From Hypsibius dujardini (lineage: Eukaryota; Tardigrada; Eutardigrada; Parachela; Hypsibiidae): a stretch of DNA of 64,000 nucleotides. This document shows, one piece after another, positions 25,792 to 37,833 of the stretch (position 1 is its first letter; each line of letters starts with the position of its first letter). The notes beneath the pieces were generated by a model. It was not told the origin of the DNA. It did not search any database and worked only from the letters and a program-made list of their open reading frames with translations. Position numbers and translations under genes: made by a program. The stretch spans positions 46,512-110,511 of the forward strand of contig LRSR01005316.1 in the NCBI GenBank assembly GCA_001579985.1. Direction: 5' to 3'.

Positions 25792-26189
25792 TTCAGGTGC
25801 GCGTCTGAATCTTATCTGAATATCTGTACTATACTGTGTGTATCAGTGAATAAGCATGTGTTTTCTCCGGATTTTTATGTCTGTCTATTTGTCTGCGTGC
25901 CTGTCTGTATTTTCATTAGTCGAACTATCTTTCTGCGACATTGTTGTGAGCATGCCACAGCGACCTAACGGCTCTATTTTCTCGAAAACGTGGAAAGTGA
26001 AGAACATCCGATTTCTGCTGGAAAGATATGGAGCAAAGCGTGAGACCCAAGTCGAAGAACTTTTCTTGGTAAAAGAAAAAAGAAAAAACAGCTGCTTAGT
26101 ATAAGAAATCAGAAACAAAAAAAGCTTGTTGAAAACGACCAAAGCCGATAAAACGGGGAGGCGTTGTCTAGTGAACCGGAATAAAATAA

Positions 26190-26460
26190 GACTACAGCTA
26201 TTTTACCCCAACTTGCTGTGTATGGGGCCAAGCAGAAAAAAGACAGACAGGCATAAACAAACAGACAGACAGAGAGACAAACAAAAAAACGAGCAATCCG
26301 ACCGTACGACCAAACCGACCGACAGACCGACCGGCAGACCGACTAACCGACAGACCGATCAACCGATAGACCGACCAACCGACAGACCGACCGACCGACA
26401 GACAGACAGACAGACTGACAGACAAGCAATTCGGCAGACAGGCAGACACGCTGGCATTTA
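26190..26460. repeat. Tetranucleotide repeat (GACA/GACC) next to a CTATTTTACCCC motif (copy 2 of the 12.1-kb family)
   Basis: GCTATTTTACCCC at about 26198 and a GGGGCC block at 26225 are followed by about 220 bp of GACA, GACC and GACG tetranucleotides. This is the same unit order as the repeats at 12.1 and 54.3 kb, so I treat it as a truncated copy. Confidence 0.6.
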
Positions 26461-26461
26461 G

Positions 26462-27855
26462 AAAGACACACATGCCCAACTCGGCAAGAAGCAGCAGCAG
26501 CACCTACCGGAATGGCCGTTTCGTCCGACCGCCTGATCGTCCTATACTACCTGCTTTCCGGGTTAAGCCTTCTCTCACTCATATTATTACTGACGGCAAA
26601 AGCAAATGATTTCAATTTCGTAAGCCACACGATTGACCAATTCAACAGTCTATTCTGGCCCCTGTTATTTGGAAATTCGCCGATTTTTCTCTCTTCCAGA
26701 ACGATGGTCTCGATAAACATTGATCTCATTTCCTAAGCAATACATATAATCACCAATAGCAATACAATACAATCACCAAATTTCAAATTTTACGCAAATA
26801 ATGAATCATTTTTGCGTAAAACAACACAAACTAATAATAGAAATTAATCGGAATTTCATCTGAAATAAAAATTTATTTGAAGAGATACCCACAACCCTAC
26901 ACAACCTTTCGCTATGCTCATGACCCACACAACCCTAGGAAATTGTTCCTCATACGCTGCGCTTATATAACTGTCCAGAGAGCTTCGCAGTCAACTTGGA
27001 GCTAATCGAATTGCTGCAGGATTTTGATTTCACCGATTTCATTTTGACAGTTCAAAATCGTGAACATTTTTTCCCATGCCATCCAATGTACGAGATTAAG
27101 CAACGTTGCTGGGGCAGACTGCAAAGAATCCCATACGTTCTTTTCGTTGTCCCGAACTCTGTCCTTGGCGAAAAATGAAACGTCAGCCAGAGCGAGAGTT
27201 CCACGATCTCTTGGAAACTTGCGATCATTATTTCACCAGGATCTGGAAAAATATTCGTAGCGATGTTCCAGTCCATAAAAAAAGAGCGTCAAATCATGAA
27301 AAGCTTTGGTCCGTAGATTTGTCGACACCGAGAACAACTGTACTCATGTAGCGACAGACCTTCCTCCTCAAAATCCCTATCATTGCTATTGCTTGTTGGA
27401 AATCCGCTGTCATCAAACTTCTCCTGCTCAAGGGGTTTCAGTACTTCAGTACCGGATTTCCTGAATGAAATAAGAACGAAAATTGTTTAAATAGGTTATA
27501 AACTCTATTCTGAGACAAATTTTTTCAGAACACATGGAACACATGGATTACTTATGATTATGATAATAGTTATTCAATGGTATATCTACTTGCGACATTC
27601 CCTCCTACTTAGGAAACATATTAAAAATATTTAAAACTACCAGGGCGAGGATGAGGTCCAAAGAGGGGCTAATAATGTAAGATGACGTCACAAATGTATC
27701 GAGCAGAAGCGAGGTTCAAAGGTGGATGTGGATGCACGTGACGTAATTTCATCGATTGTGTTCATTGGGTCTCCTTCAAGTCGAAAGCGCAGGTTGGAGC
27801 GGACCCAGAGGCGAACATTGAACGCACGGTTGTTGTCGTCACCGAAATCATTAAT
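26462..27855. other. Non-coding, repeat-poor gap
   Basis: Several short frames are present but none shows a domain, codon pattern or splice-compatible partner. I see no supportable gene. Confidence 0.35.
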
Positions 27856-28734
27856 TCACAAATTCAACTTCCACCATTTAATCTCAGTTAACCGCTGCAG
27901 CATTAGTAGATTCGAAATACACCGAGTGTTGTTCCGCTTGACAAACTTCCGCTGACCAGCATCCTCAAGCCCGTCCATTACGACTGTTGATTTCATTTTG
28001 TTCGTCACTTGTTTCGCAAGACGATCGACAAGTTCCATCAACTCGTGACTAGAATTCTTGCCGTGTTTCAAACATAACTGGGCAGTGTGGGCGGCACAAT
28101 ACATCTATAAGATCAAGATCAAGACCAACAGAAAGTTAGACGCTCAACGAGACAAACAGAAAGTAAGCTGGAAAAACAAGAATAGTTAACTAAAGCAGAT
28201 CAGTGACAGGCAGGCGGAGAAACAGACAAACAGACAAACAGACAGGCAGACAAGCAGACAGACAGAAAGAAAGACACTCAGACATAAAGAGACACACTGC
28301 CAGTCTGATAGAAAAATAATTACCCTTATTTTTCGTGTTTTTCGTGGATTGAATGCCGCCATCAGTCCGTCTTCAGTCGCTGTGATGAGATCGTCAATGT
28401 TACGCGGCTGCTGCTCCACCACATCGTGCATGTCGGCGTCGTCCGCGGCGTCAGCGACAGCATCACCGAGTCTATCAACGGCAAGCAGCTCGTCATTGAT
28501 GACACTGTCGAACACGCTGTCGAGGTTGAGTGGCTCTTCGTCAAATCCCGGTATTTGATCCTTCAGGGCCTTGACCATGTTGGCTCCATTATCACAGCCG
28601 ACAAAACGGACACCGGTACAGGAAATGCCAAGCAAATCAATGTCTCGTTTGCATGCTTCTTTGATGCGTAAATGACAACCGTCACCCAAAAAGACATTTG
28701 GACCACTCCACTCAACGGTAGGGACGCGATTCAC
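27856..28734 (-). pseudogene. hAT-like transposase remnant
   Basis: Two minus-strand frames (28734-about 28310 and 28104-27856) show hAT-transposase features: DNGANMVKALKDQ, in the place of the catalytic-core DNA(S/A)NMVKA motif, an acidic spacer (DDADMHDVV), then CAAHTAQLCLKHG, the CAAH-x-L motif upstream of the insertion domain. The two blocks are separated by GACA repeats at about 28200-28270 and by stops. The C-terminal dimerisation region and the TIRs were not found. It is a broken, immobile fragment. Confidence 0.6.
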
Positions 28735-28758
28735 TGCGACAAAACATCGACTGACTAA

Positions 28759-29690
28759 TCATATTCCACTTCCAGTATCAAGCACGCAATCGTCTGGTAT
28801 ACTAATAGCCAGAATTAACGCACCAACATTATCAGCATGTGGCACGCGATCAACAAAACCATCTGAAACATTCTGTTTGACCGGGCTGAATGAACTAGTC
28901 AGCTGCCGCAGGGTGGCTTTTGGATCATACATTTGCATTTGTCGAATGTTTTCGAACATGTTCTTGAATTCGTTTACAGTTTTAGGTTGATCTTTGACAA
29001 AATATTTTTTCTCATGCGCCAAGAAACCCATAAACAAATGAGAAAGTTTTTCTTCCTCGGTAGCATTCGGATTGATAGTGCGCAGCATACCGAGGACGTG
29101 TTGGACAAAAATAAAGGTGCTTCATTCAACAACTTTTGTCCGTCCATTCCAGCCAAATAAAAATCAATCTGGTTTTTCGAAACTTTTTCGCGAAGAGCCT
29201 GCTTCAGATTGATCCAGCCTAAATATTTTTTTTGTATACCACTTAAAAGCGGTATCACGGAGTCCAGAAGAAAAATGCCGCAATCGATCGTCGTCAATCC
29301 ATTTATGAGCAGAGGCACACCCTCAAACTTTTCCAGATATTCATGTCCGACCTCGGTAGGTTCGCCTTTAAACTTTGGTAGGTCTCGCGAACTGACAGTT
29401 TTTGCACCACTAGTACTTAATCGATCTAGTTATTTATCGAATTGATCTGGAGTAAAGTGGGCCATAATTTCAGAAGCAATCGTACCTATTATTTGGGTTG
29501 ACAGGTCACGATCGTTATCAATCGATTGTAAACTAGCCTCGCTTGCTTCATCTTCGGAAGTCAGATTATCGGTAGGGTCAGACCGCTCGTCGACAGACTC
29601 GTCCTCTCTGTCGAAAACTATTTCTTTCACTGGGGTAAATTTCGACATTTTTTCGACATTTTTCGACATTTTTCGACATTTTTTCGACAT
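28759..29690 (-). pseudogene. LTR-retroelement gag-protease remnant
   Basis: Minus-strand frames show an acidic N-terminal region, a gag-like stretch (DLPKFKGEPTEVGHEYLEKF, LSHLFMGFLAHEKKYFV, TVNEFKNMFENIRQMQM) and, at the end of the frame near 28770, an aspartic-protease active-site motif CVLDTGSG. A TAA near 29428-29430 and a frame change at about 29085 break it. Reverse transcriptase and integrase are absent, because the sequence runs directly into the hAT remnant. No LTR pair was seen. Confidence 0.55.
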
Positions 29691-30250
29691 TTCGACTTGT
29701 TTTCTTCCTCTTTTTGTTTGATCAGGGCATTAAGAGAAATGCTCCCTAAAACGGTATCCGACCTGGTGTTTCGAGCTATCGCTTTGTCAGCCACGACTTC
29801 GGTTGGTCATCCACCCAATTTCGGTAGGCAGATTTTTACCGAAAAAACGCGAGTATAAAATGAAAAACCGAAAACCAACGTGGAATTTTTTAACCAGATA
29901 AAAAGGAGTAGAAGACAGAACCTGCCCGAAAAATGTGGGAACAATAATAATTTCAATTTCAACCCAAAATGATCATTTGCAGCATATCAATCCGAACAAT
30001 TGTGATAATGAGCGAACATAATACGATGAAATGCGTTTAAATGGTAGGTATGAGTAAATAGGAGTAAATGCGAATAAATGCGACTAAATATGCCTAAATG
30101 CGATTAAATTTTTTTGAGGCCGGGAGTATACGGTACTAAAATTGTTTAGACTGATCATGAACACACGATTTGACTAGAGCCAATAAGGATTTAAAAAGTT
30201 GTGAAACTTGGATTTGTTTAGACTCCCACCGGTACTTCTTATAAGGGTTA
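29691..30250. other. AT-rich gap
   Basis: Short tandem-like TTTTTCGACA units occur near 29640-29700 and TAAATGCGA units at 30030-30110. No gene seen. Confidence 0.4.
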
Positions 30251-30317
30251 GTGCTAGTACAAGTACTACCTCTTAGTATTAGAATCAGTACCGTGTGTTT
30301 GTGTCTGTGTATGTGTT

Positions 30318-30424
30318 TAAGTGTTTGTCTGTCTGTCTGTTTGTTTGTCTGTTTATCTGTCTGTCTGTCTGTCCGTCTGTTTGTTTGTTTGTCTGTTTGC
30401 CTGTCTGTCTGTCTGTCCGTCTGT
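30318..30424 (+). repeat. (CTGT)n tract, left of TIR element
   Basis: CTGT/TTGT/CCGT tetranucleotides continue as CTGT from 31531 on the far side of the element at 30433-31526. Confidence 0.85.
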
Positions 30425-30432
30425 ATATTTAT

Positions 30433-31526
30433 GGGTGCGCCTCAAATTAGTATCAGTAACGTAACTATAACGCCTGTGTGGTTCGGATTCGAGACACTCG
30501 ACCGTTCGAAGCGCTTAAAGAACTAAAACGTGTGTTATGGTTTCGAATAAGATTCGTTTTGATTTCGTTCGATACAATGGTTCGCTGAACGACCGTTTCA
30601 GATCTCGTCGGTTTGCTATTCGTACAGTTTTGCAGCAATTTCACAGCAAACAAAAATCAGAATGTTGAGCTGCCTCACAAAACGCGTACCGAGGTTTCGG
30701 TACGGTATACAGCACGCATACCAAACTGTAACGCATGAGTTTTGAGTAAAACTGTATCAAATTAAAACTATCCTGCCGTAACGAATCAGCTGATTAGTGT
30801 CAATCGACCAATCAAGCAACCAATCGACCGGACCGACGTAAGGGAAATCTGGTATGTTTTCTCATACATTCTCCTTCAGTATGAGAGCTAATTTTTTTCA
30901 TGAAATAGCGGAGGATTAGTTCAATCACCCTATTCAGTTGCGTCTTCGGTTAGTTGTGCAATTGATCATGTTTTTCGGCAGGAATTCACCGCTTTCAGGA
31001 AATGTATGTTTTAGCACATAATCAAGAACAAACGAATCAACTCGTTGAAAAGCATCTCTCTGCGAATGATTAATTTCGACGCCTTTGTTCATTTTTTTCC
31101 TAAATCAAGCGTAAAAATTGTTATAACTACATTTATCTTTGCGAACAATTTTAAACTAAAACATTTGGAGGAAGCAATCGACTTTCGCGGTTGATGAGAC
31201 TAGCGACGAGATACCCAATAACCACCACCCATAGGTGGTTACGGAAATACCGCCAGAAAGAAAGGGAACGTGACGTAACGCAAGATGAATTTAGTTCAAA
31301 CCATAATGATTTGAGACATTGGTAAGATTCGAGTTATGGTTATGGCAAAACCGCGGTATGGTACGGTACGATACGAATTGAGACAGAAAAGGTTTCGAAC
31401 CATACCGGTGTCTCACATCTTTTTCGTTCGGAAAACCGTATCTCGAAATACAGTTTGCCAAAACGCCAAATCTGAGACACCGTTACGGCTACGTTACGAG
31501 TTTGGATACAGATTTGAGACGCACCC
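30433..31526. mobile_element. 1.09-kb TIR element inserted in a CTGT microsatellite
   Basis: The left end is GGGTGCGCCTCAAAT and the right end is the inverse, GGGTGCGTCTCAAAT. The imperfect TIRs continue inward (GTAACG-type blocks on both sides). TAT occurs directly outside each end (30430-30432, 31527-31529). CTGT repeat lies on both flanks, so insertion was into a microsatellite. No transposase was recognised. Confidence 0.75.
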
Positions 31527-31605
31527 TATCTGTCTGTCTGTCTGTTTGTCTGTTTATTTGTGTCTGTCTGTTTATCTGCTTGCTTAGGCGCAGTACCATT
31601 TCTGC

Positions 31606-31745
31606 GGAAGTCCAAGTTCTATTTTACCCCAGGTAGGGGTAAAATAGTCGGGGTGCTATTGGGCCCCTAGTAACGTATACAGATAGAGTTAAAATAGCCG
31701 GGATTCTATTTTGCCCCGAAAGTAGGGGTAAAATAGCCACTTCAA
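31606..31745. mobile_element. Short copy of the GGGGTAAAATAGCC repeat family (copy 3)
   Basis: Three AGGGGTAAAATAG(T/C)C-like or AGTTAAAATAGCC units and a TATTTTACCCC start are packed into 140 bp, with the GGGCCCCTA spacer seen in the copies at 12.1 and 54.3 kb. It is adjacent to the CTGT tract at 31527-31580. Confidence 0.7.
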
Positions 31746-32541
31746 TAAAATAGTGCAGAAACCTGAATGATACATGAGTAAAACAACGCCGTTTCTAGAG
31801 ACTGTTCATTAAAAAATTATTTCAGGGCACCTTTACTTGATTGATAATAGTGCAGGACAGCAATACCAATTTAGGTAATTGAACACCGAGGGCGCCCCCT
31901 GCTATCCGAGTGAGCCAATTTATCGACCAAATGGAGGTGAGCCGAAATATAGACTTTGCCTCATACACTAAAGTACTTCATAGATTTGCACACACAAGGT
32001 GGCGTCACCGACCTGTGGTCACGGTGGTAAGGAATCGGAATCCGTACTTGCGTACCTTAGTAAAAGTTGGCGGGCTTGACGATTTCTCCAATTTTTTAAG
32101 TTTACTTCAATACTTTATCCACGATTTCTCCGAATCCCTGTAGCATCGTTGCATAGCTCTGTAGATTTGTTTTGTGACATTTTGTAGTAGTAAAGAGTAA
32201 ATGGACTTTGCTTGCGGAAGATAAGGGTCGCGTCGTATCGGTATCACGGGTGACAGTTGATGGACGCGCAAGGCCACTCACACTTGACAGCTGATTCGGG
32301 TGCGTGTGCGGACGAACCATCAAAATGAAATAATGTCTGTCTTCTCTTCCGGCATTAGTAAACAAAGCCGTAGCACTTATCATCAGATAGCCCGACCGGG
32401 AGGAAGGATTGGCTTTGTCTCCAGTTTTAATACCCAAACTTCTCTTGCCATTTCCAACTTTCTCCCATTCCACCCATCCTCCGAAATATGACTTGGCGTT
32501 ACCCATAGGATAAGTATCAAGTTTTTTTAATAATATTGCGC
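31746..32541. other. Region upstream of the Kir gene
   Basis: Probable promoter and leader of the Kir gene. No other gene or repeat is supportable. Confidence 0.35.
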
Positions 32542-34685
32542 ATGGAATTGAAAAGTATCCAGTTGGACATGACGGAAAAGGAAGATTATCTCCGCGGTTG
32601 GGATGGTGTGCAAGTTGTTCCCATTGGCGACAGTTTAGCTACCTTCCCTCGACGAAGAGCCACAGAGACAGAGACGACACTGCAAGCCAAGACGGGAAAC
32701 AAGCATCAGCAGCTGCAGTCGCGACGCCAACCACGGTTACTCTACAAAGATGGCGCGTACACATTGATCCCCAAGAATATTCCCAACTGGTTCTTCAGAG
32801 TAAGATGACATTAAAGAAAACGCCCAAATTTTTTTCATTCCTTTATTCCTCTTCAGTTTGCCAACGACTTTTGGAACACTCTGTTGGACATGCGATGGAT
32901 CTCCATCATCCTCTTTTTCCTGATGAGCAATCTGACGGTTTGGATCATTTTTGCCGGCATCTTCTATACCATCTCTTATGCTCATGGAGACTTTGAGGCT
33001 GCCAATCAAGCAGACGCACTCTTCGAACCCTGCATCTCCTTCAATAACAACGGCACGTCCTTTGCTGCAGTTTTCCTCTTCTCTGTTGAAACCCTACGCA
33101 CTATTGGCTACGGTACGTCGTACGTTTTATGTTCACTTGATTCTTGTTTATTGGTCAATGTCCTTCCTCCCTTCAGGGCCTCGTTATCCGACTGAGCAAT
33201 GCGGAATGCTCATCTTCGCCTTGTGTCTCAGCTGCATTGTCAGTATCCTCTTGGAAAGTATTCTTGTAGGACTCCTGCTCGCCAAGACTCATGTGCCCCA
33301 ACAACGAACGCAGACACTGCTGTTCAGTCGCTTCGCCACAATCTGCACAAGGGATAACCAAATGTATACATATGTCACATATATGACATAGCTTCCCCTT
33401 TGTTCCACTTAATGAACTAACCAAATATCGTTTAACTTGAAGGTGTTTACTCTTCCGGATCGGTAATGTGCGAAGTAGTCTGCTTTTTCGGATTGTACTG
33501 AAAGCTTATTTGGTCTACGCAAAGCGCACGGAAGAGGGCGAAGTAAATCATCCTCACTTGATCCTTGATCGAAATATGACCGTTGTTCTGCGTGATTGCT
33601 TACTTAGGAAATGCCCTTCCACCAACACGAAATCAATCTAAAAATAGATTCCAATGGGGAAAATGTCTACCTCGGTTGGCCCATGACCGCGTCCCACATC
33701 ATCAACTCCAGCAGCCCGTTTTATCATCTTAGCCGGAAGCATTTGGAGAAGGCGGCTTTTGAGTTGATTGTTATTTTGGAGGGAATCGTCGAGTCAACCG
33801 GTAAGTGCAAAGGGAGCACGCGTTTTGACATCTTTAAGGTCACATTCACTTTGCACTTTTAGGTGCATCTATTCAAGCAAGGACTTCATACATTCCGCGG
33901 GAGATCCTTTGGGGTCAGCGTTTCCAATCGATGTACAGCCTGCCGAATGAGACGGACGGCAGTCTTGGCCAGCTCTTCGACTACACCTACTTCAATGAAA
34001 CCTGCCCGCAGACTGACATGCGCGATCGTTCGGCCTTTGAGATGGAGGAACTGCAAGACCTGCGAACTGAGTCTCCCCCGGAGGTCACTCTGTCCTCCTA
34101 CTCTAGTGTTGTTGACATGAGAGACGGAGGAGGAGAAGGCACAGGTCCTGATGGAGCGGCACTCTCTCCCTCCCTAGCCAAGGCCTTCGGTATAGTTCTG
34201 TGAATGAGTAATCTAGCGAAAAGACTTTCATTTTATAACCATTTAAACCTTTTTCAGATATCCCTTATGAAGAAATAGAATACCGAAATCGTGCGTCCAG
34301 TTTCCGGCGTGCGAGTCTCCGTCCACCGTTGCACCAGTCGACGACCCAGCTCCTGCACTCTCTACTCCCACCTCCGACGACGACATCCGAGCCAATGGCG
34401 CATTCTGACTCGGAGTCCCTGACCATCCATCCCAATACTGGTATGAAATGCATACGAACCGCGTCAGCATATGAGGACGTCCCAATGGACAGTGGATTAC
34501 GGCTCGGGCATCCCTCTCGGCGGCAAAGTACACAGGTCTCCTCCATCTCCTTCTCCCTTTCACCGCCGAAGCATGAGCCTAAACTACTTCAACACCGAGT
34601 CTCAACTAGTCGGCCCGCGGCTCCAATGCCATTTTTTCAAGCAGACCCTACACCCCGACGACGGCGAAAGTCTTCTGAACTCTAG
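32542..34685 (+). CDS. Inwardly rectifying potassium channel (Kir family)
   Basis: Seven exons (32542-32799, 32857-33112, 33177-33363, 33443-33542, 33608-33800, 33863-34189, 34258-34685) join in frame to give 582 residues. Residues about 70-100 are the pre-M1 slide region (GAYTLIPKNIPNWFFR). M1 is SIILFFLMSNLTVWIIFAGIF. The pore has FSVETLRTIGYG with the potassium filter TIGYG split across the exon 2/3 junction. M2 is CIVSILLESILVGLLLAK, with Glu at or next to the rectification position. The cytoplasmic domain holds RDNQMCLLFRIGNVR, YHLSRKHLEKAAFELIVILEG and YIPREILWGQRF. The C-terminal about 200 residues are Ser/Pro-rich and extend beyond typical Kir2. The end SSEL fits a class I PDZ-binding motif. 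It conducts K+ across the plasma membrane. Subfamily cannot be fixed by eye. Confidence 0.92.
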
Positions 34686-35142
34686 ATCTCTAACCTTGCA
34701 CCTTGGTCCTACTGTCGCGACGTGCAAAAGTACAGTAAAATAACATTTTCTTCTTCTTACTAACGTTCGTTTCCACTTGATGTGACATGCATACATTTTG
34801 TTTGCTTTATCTTTTTCAACATTGTTCCTTGGTGTTTTTCTCCAGTTGGCGTTAAACCGACCATGAGTGAAACTTGAGCATATCCTTTGCCACAGCCAAC
34901 GAGTTAGTACCGGGAGATGAAGAGGAGAAGCAGGAAGAGGAGGAGGCTCCTATCGACGTGCCTGTCTTGCTTTGTTCCGGCGCGCGTCCGTCTAGCTACG
35001 TGTCTACGCTTGACGTAACCCGACCCGGATGTGTTGGCCAGGTGAAATGTGCTTAATCAGATATTGATTTTCGGGAAGGCTTTCAGTATTTTTATTGATT
35101 CTTCGGGAATATAATTACGTCGATCTTCCCCCGCTCACAATA
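34686..35142. other. Intergenic gap after Kir
   Basis: An acidic frame at about 34900-34970 has no partner exon. Nothing else is seen. Confidence 0.35.
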
Positions 35143-36058
35143 CCAGGTGCGGGGTTCATTTTGGCACAAACTTCGCCTTCTTTTTTTATTCACAAAATTT
35201 CGTAAAAAATTACCAAAAAATAACAAAAAATAGAGAAATAAGTCTACTACCAGAAACAAAAAATAGTTTACTCAATATGAGATCTTCTGGCCTTCTCTAC
35301 CTTATGAACCCGAGACATTCAGTAATTGATGCTATCCTGAATCACTTGCCCCGAAATCACCCCCATTCGTCCTTCAGTATCTTGGCCAGTCGGTTGAAGC
35401 TGGAAATGAGTTCATGTTTGTTGACACGCTCCTTCAGTAGGCACACAAAATAATTAAGAGGATTGAGATCGGGCCGGTTGGGCGGGATATCGGCGTTCTG
35501 AATGAAGCAGGGCATTTAAAAGAGTCTGCACAGTTACTGGCGCGTGGCATGGTGCCTTATCCTGATACCGAATCTCCGAATTCGCTTCCAGGTTCTCCAA
35601 CATCGGTTTCAGGCAGCTGTTCGTGTGGGGATGCCAGTTGTTGCTGAAACTAGGCTTCAAAACAACGAGCGGAGATCGACCGGAAAAAGAAACGGCGCCA
35701 AAGACGATTGCGCACAAAGTAGACTTGAGAAATTACTTGAAAAACGATTTTTTGCCTTTGGCCGCGCTTTTTTGGCATTTACCAATGCAAAACGATAAAT
35801 ATTACGTTTTGAGACATTTTCCTATAAACAAATCTACAATCTGAGGCACTGAAAATCCTCGGGATAACCAGGACACAATGGGATTCCGGATCTTCTTATT
35901 CTTCTCGCTCTTTCAGGTGTAAACAAATGACATTTTTTTCTTTGTATGAGTGAGAGAGGGGGCTTCCGTCTCTCGACTCACTCACTCACTCAAATCGTGC
36001 AGCTCGCGCGCGCGCTGATCTACTTCTAATTTTGTGCCAAAATGAACCCCGCACCGGG
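35143..36058 (-). mobile_element. Tc1/mariner element with decayed transposase
   Basis: TIRs of about 28 bp: left CCAGGTGCGGGGTTCATTTT, right its inverse with one change. TA lies outside each end (35141-35142, 36059-36060). On the minus strand, frames at 35717-35454 and about 35495-35350 carry parts of a mariner-type transposase: YQDKAPCHAP and NADIPPNRPDLNPLNYFV, the family's QD-x-APxH and PDLNP blocks. The reading frame changes between them and the N-terminal half is absent. It is a non-autonomous derivative. Confidence 0.8.
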
Positions 36059-36060
36059 TA

Positions 36061-36759
36061 CATGCACTTGAATCTGTCTCCGCGCCTTCCTCTCAACCCA
36101 ACCGTTGCTTGTATTGATTAGTAGAGTGGGAATTAAGACTTTACTCGTAGTTGTACTGGTACGTGGGCTCTCCATGCACATGGCTATTATGTTGCCGCCT
36201 TTTCCATCTCGAAGGAACCCTTATTACGCAGGGAGAATCCTTTCTCATGACGAGGCACGACATTAGCCAAAAATCATGAGACATTTCCGCTTTTTCACAG
36301 CGGAATGGATCGTCCAATAACATTTGATGGATAAATGCAGCCTGTCTATTAAAGTTTAATCATGCCGGAGAAACAAATTATTCTGTAGGAACGTGGATTT
36401 AGTCACCTTAGAATCATCTAGCTGGAAGACAACACGAAGCAATGATGATGGTGAATGGCTTTCTTCCGCATTCCCATCCACACGAATGTAATAACAACTA
36501 ACAATCGCAAAAACGAAACACATTTTATGGAAACATTTATTTGACCTTTATAACTTTTTTTGCGAATTCGGATAGCTTATTTAAAAATTAAAGTATTTCC
36601 AGTGGAGCAGGGTATGTGTTTGTCGTTGGTCCTCTTTTAATCGCTCTTCGCCCCCTTGCGAACTAGTGTAGTACATAGTATAGAGCGGGGTAGTCCGTAA
36701 GTCTGTACCGGTATACACCGGTACATGTATATGTACATCTACTATACGTCCTGTATACG
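36061..36759. other. Gap with unassigned minus-strand frame
   Basis: A minus-strand frame at 36323-36141 (MLLDDPFRCEKAEMSHDFW...) looks more protein-like than its surroundings and ends in a stop. I could not find flanking exons or a family, so it is not called as a gene. Confidence 0.25.
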
Positions 36760-36761
36760 TA

Positions 36762-37161
36762 CTGTAAAGTCCCGACCCATCCGTGGTACTTTTTGGACCC
36801 CCCTCCCAGTAAATCAGACCCGGGGGCCAAAACAACTGTTACGCTTCAATCGATCAATCAAGAGCTTGTTTCTCCCTAAATCGCTGGGCGAAAATTTAAA
36901 GGGTTCTTTTTCTTTCCTCTTCGGTGTAGCGATTACGACGTGCCATTTTTTTTAAAACTGTTAAAGAAAACGCAAAAAACGGGCACGAATCAATGAGTCG
37001 ACCGCAGAGAGGAAGAACGAAAATTGTAACTGTAAACTGCTTACGCAATCAATCGATCGACATGTGCGGTCTTGTGGTTCGCACATCTTTGAAATCAATT
37101 AAAACGGTCGATTTTTACTGTGTGATGACGTAGGCCCCACGAATGGGTCGGGACTTTACAG
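36762..37161. mobile_element. 400-bp MITE with CTGTAAAGTCCCGACCCAT termini
   Basis: The ends CTGTAAAGTCCCGACCCAT and ATGGGTCGGGACTTTACAG are exact inverses and continue with CCGTGG versus TCGTGG. TA lies on both sides. No coding capacity. Confidence 0.85.
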
Positions 37162-37163
37162 TA

Positions 37164-37692
37164 CCGGTACGTGCGTGCTCAATCTGGATTTGTCGGTTGC
37201 GCCTACTTACCTAGTTGTTCATCTCTCGCTCATCTTGTTGGATGCGTGTAGGTTGTATAGTCGGTTCGTCGTACCAGGGGCAACCCGGGGTTGAGGGCTT
37301 CCTGGTAGCCGAGCAGGTCTGAAGCAGAAGACCGCCCAGTATGGATTTATTGGTTGGCTCTCTTATCCATGCCATGATGCTAAAGCCTTCTTGCCAATCC
37401 AATTTTTCCTTCTTTGCTGACTTCCGCAGAGAGAAGAGAAGAGAAGAGAAGGGAAACATTCCCGTTCAATAATGTTAATCAAGGCTTTGCTGGGGAACCG
37501 GGTCGCTTTGCTTTCGACGGATAGCTGGAATAAAAGAGACGCATCCACATCCATAGCAGCGTCCTCATAGCTATTACTTTGCGATTTCCGTCTTGCTCCC
37601 TGCGGCCTAGTTTGTAGTGAACCCGGACCGAGCGAGAGATGCTCTCCGGTGCATGATGATGCGCCTTCTATATATGTACACCTTCTAGCCGC

Positions 37693-37723
<31 letters not shown>

Positions 37724-37833
37724 CCACTACCTCGTCACTTGGGAAATTATGATGATTATGACGGTGATTATTTTGTCCGTTGAGCAACCGCATTATCGTG
37801 TGATATGAGTTGCGAAGGATTAATGCTACTGGG
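37164..37833. other. Region upstream of PIP4P gene
   Basis: A short ATT trinucleotide tract lies at about 37693-37722. No gene is seen. It presumably holds the PIP4P promoter. Confidence 0.35.

Noticed and set aside
26198-26503. Tetranucleotide tracts considered as a CRISPR array
   Set aside because: Units are 4 bp with no spacers and the genome is eukaryotic.
36141-36323. Minus-strand 60-codon frame with protein-like composition
   Set aside because: No flanking exons or family match; left as an unassigned frame.
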